Source: Roseiarcus sp963794655 (GTDB lineage Bacteria > Pseudomonadota > Alphaproteobacteria > Rhizobiales > Beijerinckiaceae). From it: a stretch of DNA of 64,000 nucleotides. How positions within the stretch are numbered: the stretch's first letter is position 1; the number at the start of each line of letters is the position of its first letter. The notes beneath the pieces were generated by a model. The model was not told the origin of the DNA and did not search any database. It saw only the letters and a program-made list of their open reading frames with translations. Positions 1 through 8,201 of the stretch are shown piece by piece. Location: contig CAWCEV010000006.1 of assembly GCA_963794655.1 (NCBI GenBank), positions 1,922,001 to 1,986,000 on the forward strand, written 5' to 3'. The position numbers were made by a program, and so were the translations under genes.

Positions 1-261
1 CTTTATACCGGCGGCGCCGGCCAGGCGATCTTTCATTTCAAAGACGAGAAATACGACGCCCTGTACGCCGCCCAACGCGCCGCGACCCCCGACAAGCGCG
101 CCGATGCTGTCACCGCGGCGGCTCAGTATCTTTGGGAGAACCAGACGACGCTCTACCTCACCGACGAGGTCTGGTACTTCATCGTCAACAAGCGCGTGCA
201 TAACTACCAGCGCGCTCCGCTCGTCGGCGAGAACCTCGTGCCGCGGGCGTCGGTCGGCTAA
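1..261 (+). CDS. ABC transporter substrate-binding protein, family 5 (3' end only)
   Basis: The reading frame is open from the first base of the window and stops at 261, giving the last 86 residues of a longer protein. The fragment contains the pattern seen at the C-terminus of peptide/nickel/oligosaccharide-binding proteins (SBP_bac_5): a helix with repeated Ala and Asp, then LYLTDEVWYFIVNK and a short tail. It sits directly before DppB/DppC/DppD/DppF-type genes, so it is inferred to be the periplasmic receptor of that importer. Signal peptide and ligand pocket lie outside the window, so substrate cannot be judged. Confidence 0.75.
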   Translation, partial: LYTGGAGQAIFHFKDEKYDALYAAQRAATPDKRADAVTAAAQYLWENQTTLYLTDEVWYFIVNKRVHNYQRAPLVGENLVPRASVG

Positions 262-297
262 CCCGACGCAGGCGGCCCGCTCCGGAAACGAGACGGC

Positions 298-1224
298 ATG
301 GCGTCCTTCGCGCTCCGGCGCATCCTCCAGGCGATCGTCATCGTGATTCTAATCGCGGTGACGGTCTTTCTGGTTCTGCGTTTGTCGGCCGGCGATCCGG
401 CGCGGATCCGCGCGCCCGTTTTTGCGCGCCCCGACGTGATCGAGCAGTACCGGCACGAGTTCGGCACCGATCGGCCGTTGCTGGCGCAACTTGCGACCTT
501 CCTGTTCGGCGCCGCGAAAGGCGATTTCGGTCTTTCCTTTCGCTTCCAGACGTCCGTGGCGAGCCTGATCGCCGAAGCGATGCCGCGGACCCTGCTGCTT
601 GCGTCTGTCTCGCTCTTCCTGTCTCTGGCTATTGCGGTCAGCCTCGGAAGCGCCGCGGCGATGCGTCCGCGCTCCGTCTGGGCCTGGCTTTCCTCCGCGG
701 TCGCCGTTTTGGGACAATCTGCGCCGGTTTTCTGGACCGCGGCGGTCCTCGTGCTTGTCTTTTCGGTCGGATTGCGATGGCTGCCGGCGGGCGGCTTCTC
801 GGGACCATCCAGCCTCGTCCTCCCGGCCGTCGCGGTGACGCTCTCGATCCTGCCGACGCAGCTGCGCGTTCTGCGCGCCTCAATGGAGGCGGCGCTTGCC
901 GAGGAATATATCCGCACCGCTCGCGCCTTCGGATTGCGCGAGAGCCGCATCGTTTTCATCTACGCGCTGAAGAACGCGTGCCTGCCGCTTCTGACGGTCA
1001 TCGGCGTGGACGTCGGCTACCTGCTCGGCGGCGTTATTGTCGCCGAAGTGGTGTTCAACTACCCAGGCGTTGGCGAGCTCGCCCTTACCGCCCTCAACTC
1101 GCGAGACTACCCGCTCATTCAGGGCATCACCATCGTCACCGCGAGCGCGTTCGTCCTCGTCAATTTGCTGATTGATCTTCTCTACGCGCGGATCGACCCG
1201 CGGATCCGACTGGAGCAGCCATGA
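298..1224 (+). CDS. ABC transporter permease, DppB/OppB type
   Basis: This is a 308-residue inner-membrane permease. The N-terminus (MASFALRRIL) is the usual short cytoplasmic start followed by a membrane segment, and several more hydrophobic segments follow. The EAA-type coupling loop, which contacts the ATPase, is seen around EEYIRTARAFGL and is followed by the conserved ALKNA motif. Length and order match the first permease of peptide/oligosaccharide importers. Its stop overlaps the next start by four bases, so it is translationally coupled to the deacetylase gene. Substrate is not deducible from the permease. Confidence 0.93.
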   Translation: MASFALRRILQAIVIVILIAVTVFLVLRLSAGDPARIRAPVFARPDVIEQYRHEFGTDRPLLAQLATFLFGAAKGDFGLSFRFQTSVASLIAEAMPRTLLLASVSLFLSLAIAVSLGSAAAMRPRSVWAWLSSAVAVLGQSAPVFWTAAVLVLVFSVGLRWLPAGGFSGPSSLVLPAVAVTLSILPTQLRVLRASMEAALAEEYIRTARAFGLRESRIVFIYALKNACLPLLTVIGVDVGYLLGGVIVAEVVFNYPGVGELALTALNSRDYPLIQGITIVTASAFVLVNLLIDLLYARIDPRIRLEQP

Positions 1225-1937
1225 ACGTGCTTGCGATCGGCGCGCATCCCGACGACATCGAGCTTCAGTGCGCGGGGACGCTCGCCCTATACGCAAGGGC
1301 CGGGCACAAGGTCTTCATGGCGGTCGCGACCAACGGCAACGTTGGCTCGCCGACCCACAGCAGGGAGGAGATCGCCGCCATCCGCCGGAAGGAGCAGGAG
1401 GCTTCATGCGCGCTTATCGGCGCCACGCTTATTTGGATGGATTTCGACGACGAGTGGCTTTTCAACGACCGTCAGACCCGTACTCGCTTCATCGACGCGA
1501 TCCGCGAAGCCAATCCGGACGTGATGATCATTCACGGGCCGACCGACTACCATCCTGATCATCGTGTCGCCGGTCAGGTCGCGGAGGACGCGCGCATTCC
1601 CGCTTCGGTGAGACTTGTTGAGACCACGCTGCCGCACATCGCCAAAGCGCCGCACTGTTTCTACATGGACAATCCGACCGGGCTCGGCTTCGAGCCGGAG
1701 GCCTATGTGGACATCTCGTCCGTCATGGACGTCAAGCGACGGATGCTGCTCAGTCACAAGAGCCAGGACGCCTGGATCCGCGCGATTTACGACAACGCCT
1801 CGATCACCGACATGCTGGAGAAGAACGCCGCGCTTCGCGGCGCAGCTGCGGGGGTGCCTTTCGCGGAGGGGTTTCGTGAGGTCAAGACCTATCCGCGGAC
1901 GGGATCCTTCGCGATGCTCCCAGGCTTTGGCGCGTGA
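1221..1937 (+). CDS. PIG-L/LmbE family deacetylase
   Basis: The 238-residue product has the two zinc-site motifs of the PIG-L family: AHPDD at residues 8-12 (His9, Asp12 as ligands) and HPDH at 111-114 (His114). Members remove N-acetyl or other N-acyl groups from amino sugars such as GlcNAc-PI, GlcNAc-inositol or bacillithiol/mycothiol precursors. There is no signal peptide, so it should act in the cytoplasm. It is embedded between the two permease genes with ATGA/GTGA overlaps on both sides, an unusual place for an enzyme. This suggests that the imported compound is N-acylated and is trimmed on entry; that is an inference. Confidence 0.9.
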   Translation: MNVLAIGAHPDDIELQCAGTLALYARAGHKVFMAVATNGNVGSPTHSREEIAAIRRKEQEASCALIGATLIWMDFDDEWLFNDRQTRTRFIDAIREANPDVMIIHGPTDYHPDHRVAGQVAEDARIPASVRLVETTLPHIAKAPHCFYMDNPTGLGFEPEAYVDISSVMDVKRRMLLSHKSQDAWIRAIYDNASITDMLEKNAALRGAAAGVPFAEGFREVKTYPRTGSFAMLPGFGA

Positions 1938-2818
1938 CCGCAAGTCTGTTGGGAATGGCCGAGGAGGACATGCCCCGGCGCACAGTATGGAAGATGTCGC
2001 GCGTCAATCTTCCGCTCGCAGTCGGCGTGGCGCTGCTCGCGGTCATCGTGCTTTCGGCGATCTTCGCGCCCATCCTGCGGCCCGCCGGTCCGACCGCGAT
2101 GGATCTGGCCGCCGTGCGGTTGCCGCCGTCGTTGCGACACTGGTTCGGAACTGACGCGATCGGACGAGATGTGCTGGCGCGCACGATGTACGGCGGTAGG
2201 GTTTCGCTCCTTGTCGCGGGGGCGGGGATGGCAGGCTCGCTGCTTCTCGGTTCTGTGATGGGCATGCTCGGGGCCTTTGCCGGCCGTTTCGTGCGACTTG
2301 TCGTCGACCGCGTCATCGACATCCAGCTTGCCTTTCCGTACGTGCTGCTGGCGATCGCCATCACGAGCGCCATAAGGCCGAGCATCCCGGTTCTCATCCT
2401 GCTGATGGTGCTGGCGGCCTGGGCCGGCGCCGCGCGCGTCGTGCGTTCGATTGCGCTTCAGGAAGGCGGGAAGGACTACGTGAAGGCCGCGGCGGTCATC
2501 GGCGCCTCGCCCGCGCGTATCGCGCTCATCCATGTCTTTCCATCCGTGGCGCCGAGCCTCCAGGTTCTGGCCGCGATGCAGATGGCTGCAATGATCGTCT
2601 TCGAGGCGACGCTCTCCTTTCTCGGTATGGGTGTCCAGCCGCCGACCCCGAGTTGGGGCGGGATCATGCTTGACGGGAAGAACTACATGACCACCTCATG
2701 GTGGCTCACCGTCTTCCCCGGCCTCGCCATCGTGCTGACATCGCTGAGCCTCGTCCTGATCGGCGACGGCTTGCAGGCGCGGCGCGAGGCGAATCGCTCG
2801 CGCGAGGGAGCCGGCTGA
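1934..2818 (+). CDS. ABC transporter permease, DppC/OppC type
   Basis: This 294-residue permease starts at a GTG that overlaps the previous stop (GTGA). It has the DppC N-terminal layout: one membrane segment, then a periplasmic stretch with FGTDAIGRDVLARTMYG, which is the characteristic OppC_N/DppC signature, then five or so membrane segments with the coupling loop near KDYVKAAAVIGASPARI. It pairs with the DppB-type permease upstream. An internal ATG 33 bases downstream is an alternative start. The stop overlaps the next ATG. Confidence 0.93.
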   Translation: MTASLLGMAEEDMPRRTVWKMSRVNLPLAVGVALLAVIVLSAIFAPILRPAGPTAMDLAAVRLPPSLRHWFGTDAIGRDVLARTMYGGRVSLLVAGAGMAGSLLLGSVMGMLGAFAGRFVRLVVDRVIDIQLAFPYVLLAIAITSAIRPSIPVLILLMVLAAWAGAARVVRSIALQEGGKDYVKAAAVIGASPARIALIHVFPSVAPSLQVLAAMQMAAMIVFEATLSFLGMGVQPPTPSWGGIMLDGKNYMTTSWWLTVFPGLAIVLTSLSLVLIGDGLQARREANRSREGAG

Positions 2819-3810
2819 TGAGCGCCGCCCTCGATGTCGAAGACCTCAGCGTCTGCTTCGACGGCCGCGAGGGCCCGGCCGCTGTCGTAAAAGGCGTGTC
2901 GTTCTCGTTGGACGCGGGGAAGAGTCTGGTGCTCGCGGGCGAGTCCGGATCGGGCAAGTCCATGATCTGCCAGACCCTGCTTGGGATTGTTCCGCGCGGC
3001 GGGACGGTGACCGGCGCGCGGCTCGAATGGCGCGGGCGCGATCTCCTGAAGATGCGCGAAGCGGAATGGCGCGCCGTCCGCGGCGCGGAAATCGCTATGA
3101 TCTTTCAGGATCCGACCGCGGCGCTCAATCCGCTGATCACGGTCGAGCATCAGATTACTGACGTCATTCGCACCCATCGCGCCTGTGGAGCGCGCGAGGC
3201 GCAGGCGCGGGCGGTCGAGGCGCTCGGCCTGGCTGGTTTTCCCGATCCCGAGCATCGCCTGAAGAGCTATCCTTCGGAGCTATCAGGCGGCCTCAGGCAA
3301 CGGGTGGCGATCGCGCTTGCGCTGGCTTGCGGGCCGGCGCTCCTGATTGCCGACGAAGCGACAACCAATCTCGACGTCTCGATCGAGGCGCAGATCGTAA
3401 AGCTGCTCCTGTCGCTTCAGCAAGAATTAGGGCTGGCGCTGATCTTCGTGACACATGATCTCGGTCTGGCCGCCGAGGTAGGCGGCGACCTCCTTGTCAT
3501 GTACGCGGGCTATCCTGTGGAGCGCGGGCCGACACGCGCCGTGCTGCGCGATCCCTGCCACCCCTATACGCGAGGACTGATGCGGTCCGCGCCAACGCTG
3601 CAATCCAGTCGCGCGAACCCGCTCCAGCCCATTCCCGGCTATGCGCCGAGGGCCGGCGAGATCGGAAGGGGCGCTCCGTTCCGCTCACGATGCTCTGTCG
3701 TGGTCGAAGGTTTGTGCGCGCGATCCGCCCCGGGTTGGACGGCGGCCGGGTCTGGCCATGACGTCGCATGTCATCGTTTTGCGCAGGATGGAAGGGCGGG
3801 CGTGCCGTGA
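2818..3810 (+). CDS. ABC transporter ATP-binding protein, DppD/OppD type
   Basis: The 330-residue ATPase begins at the ATG overlapping the permease stop (ATGA); the frame stays open further upstream, but those residues do not look like an ABC protein. Walker A is GESGSGKS (residues 41-48), the signature is LSGGLRQRV, and Walker B reads LLIADEATTNLD, with Ala where most members have Pro. The C-terminal extension has the HPYTRGL and Cys-containing motif typical of oligopeptide-type ATPases. It should form a heterodimer with the next gene product and power the importer. Confidence 0.93.
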   Translation: MSAALDVEDLSVCFDGREGPAAVVKGVSFSLDAGKSLVLAGESGSGKSMICQTLLGIVPRGGTVTGARLEWRGRDLLKMREAEWRAVRGAEIAMIFQDPTAALNPLITVEHQITDVIRTHRACGAREAQARAVEALGLAGFPDPEHRLKSYPSELSGGLRQRVAIALALACGPALLIADEATTNLDVSIEAQIVKLLLSLQQELGLALIFVTHDLGLAAEVGGDLLVMYAGYPVERGPTRAVLRDPCHPYTRGLMRSAPTLQSSRANPLQPIPGYAPRAGEIGRGAPFRSRCSVVVEGLCARSAPGWTAAGSGHDVACHRFAQDGRAGVP

Positions 3811-4631
3811 CCACTCTAGAAGCGCGCGATGTCGTCAAGACTTTCACGATCCGGGGCGGCCGGACTCGCCTATTGAACGCGGTAAACCACGTCTCGCTTG
3901 CCGTTGGGCCCGGCGAAATCGTGGGCCTCGTCGGCGAGAGCGGCTCCGGCAAAACGACGGTCGCGCGCATTCTGATTGGCATTGAGCAGCCGACGAGCGG
4001 CAAGGTCTTCTATCGCGGTCGAGAAGTCGTATCGCGCGCAGACTGGCGGGCGCTTCGTCGCGAGGTGCAATACGTTTTCCAGAATCCCCTGACCTCGCTC
4101 TGCCCGACGATGCGGATTGGCGATGCGCTCAATGAACCGCTGGCGATTCACAACGTCTGCCCGAGGCCAGCGCGCCGCGAGCGCGTCGCCCGGATGCTCG
4201 AGACGGTCGGGCTTCACCCGGACCTGGCCGGGCGGCTGCCACACCAATTGTCGGGCGGGCAACGTCAGCGCGTGAATCTCGCCCGAGCATTGATACTCGA
4301 ACCGAAGATCCTGATCTGTGACGAGATCGTTTCCGGGCTCGACGTCTCGATTCAGGCGCAGGTGCTCCAATTGCTGCTCAGGCTGCAGCAGATCTTCTCG
4401 TTGAGCCTGATCTTCATCTCGCACGACCTGCGGGTCATCCATTACCTGTGCGATCGCGTGCTCGTCATGTATCTGGGCGAGATCGTCGAGGAGGGTCCGA
4501 CGTCCGACGTGTTTGACGCGCCGAAGCACCCCTATACGCAGATCCTGCTCGCGGCGATCCCCGATGTTTCGTTCACCCTCGATATGTCCTCAACCCGAAC
4601 CCTGTCCGACAATGCAACCAACGCTCACTGA
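3807..4631 (+). CDS. ABC transporter ATP-binding protein, DppF/OppF type
   Basis: I place the start at the GTG overlapping the previous stop (GTGA), which gives VTTLEARDVVKTF and a 274-residue product; an in-frame ATG at 3768 would add 13 residues of poor quality. Walker A is GESGSGKTT, the signature is LSGGQRQRV, and Walker B is ILICDEIVSGLDVS. The C-terminal HPYTQ motif marks the oligopeptide ATPase family. It completes a five-component Dpp-type importer with the preceding genes. Confidence 0.92.
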   Translation: MTTLEARDVVKTFTIRGGRTRLLNAVNHVSLAVGPGEIVGLVGESGSGKTTVARILIGIEQPTSGKVFYRGREVVSRADWRALRREVQYVFQNPLTSLCPTMRIGDALNEPLAIHNVCPRPARRERVARMLETVGLHPDLAGRLPHQLSGGQRQRVNLARALILEPKILICDEIVSGLDVSIQAQVLQLLLRLQQIFSLSLIFISHDLRVIHYLCDRVLVMYLGEIVEEGPTSDVFDAPKHPYTQILLAAIPDVSFTLDMSSTRTLSDNATNAH

Positions 4632-5325
4632 GACTCGGGCGGGCTTTTCGTCGCTGTCGCCGATCCGGAAGCCCCGGACGACGGCGGACGAAGTTGAGGA
4701 GCGCCTGATCATCGCCATCGCCCGCGGCGACAAGGCTTCGGGCGAGCGCATCACGGAAGCCGAGATCGCCTCCGCCCTGCAGGTCAGCCGCGTGCCGGCG
4801 AGGGAGGCGATGCAGAAGCTGCAGGTGCGCGGCATCCTGGTCGGGGACGCCTCCAAGCGGGGCCTGCGCGTCTCCGATTACGGCCCAAGCCGGATCGCTG
4901 AACTGTTCGAACTGCGGTTCGCGATCGAGAAGATCATCTTCCAGCACGTCATGCATCCCGCTCACGAGAAGGCGGCGCTTCTGGACGAGCTTGAAGCGAT
5001 CCTGACGCGCATGGCGGAACTCTCCGATTCAGGGGATCCGGTCGCGCTGAGTTCGGTCGATCTCGACTTCCACCGAGCCGTCGCAAGGCACTCGGGCGCC
5101 GAACTGGCCGCCCAGATGTGGGAAGGCCTGGCCCAGCATCTCATCATCGTCTTTTGCCGCGATTGGTCGAAGACGTCAGACCGGCCGGGCGAGGTGCGCC
5201 TGCATCAGAAGATGATCGACTTTGTCCGCTCGGGCGCGAGCGGGGGCATCGAGGCCGTGCTGACCGACCATTTCTCGGAGCCCGGCCTCGGCGAGGGCGC
5301 GCGAACGAGCCGTGGGACGTCATGA
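4612..5325 (+). CDS. GntR family regulator with FCD ligand domain
   Basis: The 237-residue protein has a winged helix (residues about 20-85, ITEAEIASALQVSRVPAREA as recognition helix) followed by an FCD-type helical domain with metal-site residues in DLDFHRAVA and the late HQKM/DHF motif. FCD regulators usually sense small carboxylates or sugar acids and repress their catabolic operon. The start at 4612 overlaps the ATPase end by 20 bases and gives a normal N-terminus. Its position inside the operon points to autoregulation of the transporter and enzyme genes. Confidence 0.88.
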   Translation: MQPTLTETRAGFSSLSPIRKPRTTADEVEERLIIAIARGDKASGERITEAEIASALQVSRVPAREAMQKLQVRGILVGDASKRGLRVSDYGPSRIAELFELRFAIEKIIFQHVMHPAHEKAALLDELEAILTRMAELSDSGDPVALSSVDLDFHRAVARHSGAELAAQMWEGLAQHLIIVFCRDWSKTSDRPGEVRLHQKMIDFVRSGASGGIEAVLTDHFSEPGLGEGARTSRGTS

Positions 5326-6122
5326 GCGCGTCTCGCCGCAATGTCGTGCAGCTTGACGGACGGACCGCTCTCGTCACGGGCGCGGCGCGCGGCATCGGCG
5401 AGGCGATCGCGCGCGAGCTTGCGGCGCGCGGCGCGCGGGTCGCGATTGCTGACCGCGACGGAGAGCTGGCCCAGGCGGTCGCAACCGCGATCGCTTACGA
5501 AGGGATCGACTGTTTCGCGGCTGAAACCGACATCGTGGAATCCGGCGCCCTTTCGGCGCTCGTGGACGCGATCGAGACGCGATGGGGACGCCTCGACATC
5601 GTAGTCAACAACGCCGCGATCCTGGACGCGACGCCGCTCTCACGCTTGACGCGGGCCCGGTTCGAGGAGGTTCAGGACGTCAACCTGAATGGGGCCCTCT
5701 GGGTGATCCAGGCCTTTCTGCCGCTGCTTCGCCGCTCTGCCTGTGCGCGCATCGTCAATATCGCCTCGATACTCGGCGTGCGCGGGGCGGCCGACAGCGT
5801 CGCCTACGCGACCGCGAAAGGCGGCCTCGTCAACATGACGCGATCGCTCGCGGTGGATCTCGCGCCCGACGGAATCCTGGTCAACTGCATTTGCCCTGGC
5901 TTCGTCGACACGCGCATGGCCCTGCTGCCAGACGGAAGCGGGCACGAGCATCAGACCGACTGGTTCCGGGACATCTACATCAAGTACGGCCGCATTCCGA
6001 TGCGGCGTCCGGCGCGCCCGGAGGATGTCGCATGCTCGGCGATGTTCTTCTGCGGCGACGACTGCCGTTACGTGACGGGCCAGGTTCTGCTGGTCGACGG
6101 CGGCGTCTCAGCGACCTTTTGA
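5322..6122 (+). CDS. SDR family oxidoreductase
   Basis: A 266-residue classical short-chain dehydrogenase: TGAARGIG (residues 19-26) binds NAD(P), NNAA follows at 96-99, and the catalytic set is Ser149, Tyr162 and Lys166 (YATAK). The ATG overlaps the regulator stop (ATGA). Given the enolase-type dehydratases and the aldose epimerase downstream, oxidation of a sugar or sugar alcohol is the likely role, for instance aldose to lactone or a hydroxyl to a ketone. The exact substrate cannot be named from sequence. Confidence 0.88.
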   Translation: MSASRRNVVQLDGRTALVTGAARGIGEAIARELAARGARVAIADRDGELAQAVATAIAYEGIDCFAAETDIVESGALSALVDAIETRWGRLDIVVNNAAILDATPLSRLTRARFEEVQDVNLNGALWVIQAFLPLLRRSACARIVNIASILGVRGAADSVAYATAKGGLVNMTRSLAVDLAPDGILVNCICPGFVDTRMALLPDGSGHEHQTDWFRDIYIKYGRIPMRRPARPEDVACSAMFFCGDDCRYVTGQVLLVDGGVSATF

Positions 6123-6133
6123 AGGGGGAAGCG

Positions 6134-7270
6134 GTGAACATCCAGTCGGTCGAGAGTCTGGGTTTGTTCGGCAAGTCGCCGAAGGGCGGCTGGACCAACG
6201 AAATCAAAGCTGAGGACTGCATCCATGCGTTGGTGATCGTCAGGACCCACGAAGGCCACATCGGCGTCGGCAGCGTCTTTACCGACGCCCGTCTCGTAGA
6301 GGCGGCCCTCGCGGTGCTGCGACCGCTCGTGATCGGCGAGAGCGCGGTCGAGCCGATGCGCGTCACCGAGAAACTGCATCAGAACACTTTCTGGATGGGG
6401 CATGGCGGCACGCTGACCCATACGATCTCCGGCGTAGACATAGCGCTGTGGGACATCTTCGGGCAGATCTGCGGTCAGCCGGTCGGGCGGCTGCTTGGCG
6501 GCTCGTATCGCGATCGCGTCAAAGCCTATGCCTCGATCCTGATGGAGCCGCCCGAACGGATGCGGGAGCAGACCGCGTATTATCGGGGGCAGGGGTTCCG
6601 TGCGATCAAGATTGGCTGGGGTCCGTTCGGCCGGGTCTCGGCCCGCATGGACGAGGATATCGTCCGCGCCGCCCGCAAGGGCGCAGGCGACGATTGTCTG
6701 CTGATGGTCGACGCCGGCGGTTCCGACGCCTACTGGGCGAACGGGCTCAATTGGGCGGTCAACGCCGCCTCCATGCTGCACGACTACGGCGTCGCGTGGT
6801 TCGAGGAAGCGCTGCGCCCCGACGCGCTCGACGATTTCAAGGCGTTGAGAGAGCGCAGTCGCGTGCCGATCGCAACCGGGGAGTGCCTGACCCGCCGGCA
6901 GTCTTTCCTGCCTTGGTTCGAGCGCCGCGCTCTCGACATCGTGCAGCCGGACGTCACCAAGGTCGGCGGCATCTCGGAGCAGATTCAGATCGCGCGGATG
7001 GCGAACGCCTTCGGTGTCAAATATCTCGGCCACGGTTGGAACACCGCGATCGGGCTCGCCGCCGACCTGCAGCTCGCCTCCGCCATACCCACCGCCGATC
7101 TCGTCGAATATATTGGCGGTTCCCCCTATGTGGACAACATCACGCGCGGCGGCTGGAGCCTCGACGGCGACGGCATGCTCGCCATTCCCGATACGCCGGG
7201 TCTCGGCGTCGCCCTCGACCGCGACGCATTGCGGGATCTGACGCGCAATTCCGACGCGGTGCTTGGCTGA
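6134..7270 (+). CDS. Mandelate racemase/muconate lactonizing-type enolase
   Basis: The start is a GTG preceded by GAAGGGGGAA, giving 378 residues. The enolase-superfamily barrel residues are visible: Lys in KIGWGPFG, metal ligands in MVDAGG, WFEEAL and IATGECL, then DIVQPDVTKVGG and the general-base His in GHGWNT. The Asp/His pair places it in the mandelate racemase subgroup, which includes many sugar-acid dehydratases. No family-specific substrate signature is recognised. Tight packing behind the SDR suggests that it dehydrates the oxidised sugar acid; this is inference. Confidence 0.88.
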   Translation: MNIQSVESLGLFGKSPKGGWTNEIKAEDCIHALVIVRTHEGHIGVGSVFTDARLVEAALAVLRPLVIGESAVEPMRVTEKLHQNTFWMGHGGTLTHTISGVDIALWDIFGQICGQPVGRLLGGSYRDRVKAYASILMEPPERMREQTAYYRGQGFRAIKIGWGPFGRVSARMDEDIVRAARKGAGDDCLLMVDAGGSDAYWANGLNWAVNAASMLHDYGVAWFEEALRPDALDDFKALRERSRVPIATGECLTRRQSFLPWFERRALDIVQPDVTKVGGISEQIQIARMANAFGVKYLGHGWNTAIGLAADLQLASAIPTADLVEYIGGSPYVDNITRGGWSLDGDGMLAIPDTPGLGVALDRDALRDLTRNSDAVLG

Positions 7271-7271
7271 T

Positions 7272-8159
7272 ATGGTTCTGCGGCTCGCGGCGGGACGCCT
7301 CAGCCTTGAATTGGCTCCGGAAGTCGGCGGTTGCGTAAGCGCCGCGCGGCTGCGGCTCGACAGGCGCGATTTTGACCTGTTGCGGCCGCTCACGACGCCG
7401 CAGGGACAGCCGCCGGACGCCCTTCGCGCCGGCATGTTCCCGATGGCGCCCTTCGCCAACTGCATTCGCGATAATCGCTTCGTTTTCGATGGGCGCGTTT
7501 GTTTGGTGAGGCCGAACATGTCCGGCGTTCGCCTTAACTTCCACGGCTCGGGCTGGCGCTCGGCCTGGCGCGTCGCTTCATCCGATGCGCAGAGCGCCGA
7601 CCTCATCCTCGAGGACGGCAGGGTCGACGACATCTATCGCTACGCCGCCTCTCAACGCTTCCGCGTTGAGCCGGACGGGTTCTCCGTCGAGACCGAACTC
7701 GTCAACCTGGGAAGCGTCCGCATGCCCTTCACCTTCGGGCAGCATCCGTGGTTCCCGACCCATTCCGGCGCGCACGTGCGTTTCGCCGCGTCGTCCCTTT
7801 GGCTCTGCGACGCGGACGGACGGACCGAGCGTCACGGCCCGATCCCGCCTGACGCGGATTATGCGACCCCGCGCGCCCCGCCATCGAGCTACTGCAATGT
7901 CTGCTACGCGGGCTGGGAGGGCCGGGCCGACATCGCATGGCCAGGCGACGGCGTCGCGCTTTCCGTGATCGCCGACCCGGTCTTCGGCCATCTCATGTTG
8001 CACGCCCCGGCGGACGGCGAGCCGGTCTTCTGCCTCGAACCGCAGACCGCGCCGCCCTGCCCATTCGACGAACTCGAATCCAGCCCGGCCGTGGGCGTCC
8101 ACATACTCGCCCCCGGCAAAGGGATTTCGGGAAGCGTCCGTTTCGTTATCGACAATTGA
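7272..8159 (+). CDS. Aldose 1-epimerase family protein
   Basis: The 295-residue product (ATG at 7272; a TTG at 7263 would overlap the previous gene) has the galactose-mutarotase-like beta-sandwich features: FPMAPFANCIRDNRF near the N-terminus, the catalytic His in FGQHPWFP, and the catalytic Glu in FCLEPQTAPP. It should interconvert alpha and beta anomers of a sugar. It lies between the two enolase genes, which supports a carbohydrate or sugar acid as the substrate of this operon. Confidence 0.87.
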   Translation: MVLRLAAGRLSLELAPEVGGCVSAARLRLDRRDFDLLRPLTTPQGQPPDALRAGMFPMAPFANCIRDNRFVFDGRVCLVRPNMSGVRLNFHGSGWRSAWRVASSDAQSADLILEDGRVDDIYRYAASQRFRVEPDGFSVETELVNLGSVRMPFTFGQHPWFPTHSGAHVRFAASSLWLCDADGRTERHGPIPPDADYATPRAPPSSYCNVCYAGWEGRADIAWPGDGVALSVIADPVFGHLMLHAPADGEPVFCLEPQTAPPCPFDELESSPAVGVHILAPGKGISGSVRFVIDN

Positions 8160-8201
8160 AGGGACGTCCCTCGGGAGCGCCCCAATAGGAACGCCAACGC
8201 C

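Noticed and set aside
5582..6133. Upstream extension of the enolase frame through the SDR gene
   Set aside because: The extra residues are the SDR gene read in another frame, rich in Arg and Gly; a GTG with a good ribosome binding site at 6134 gives the normal family N-terminus.
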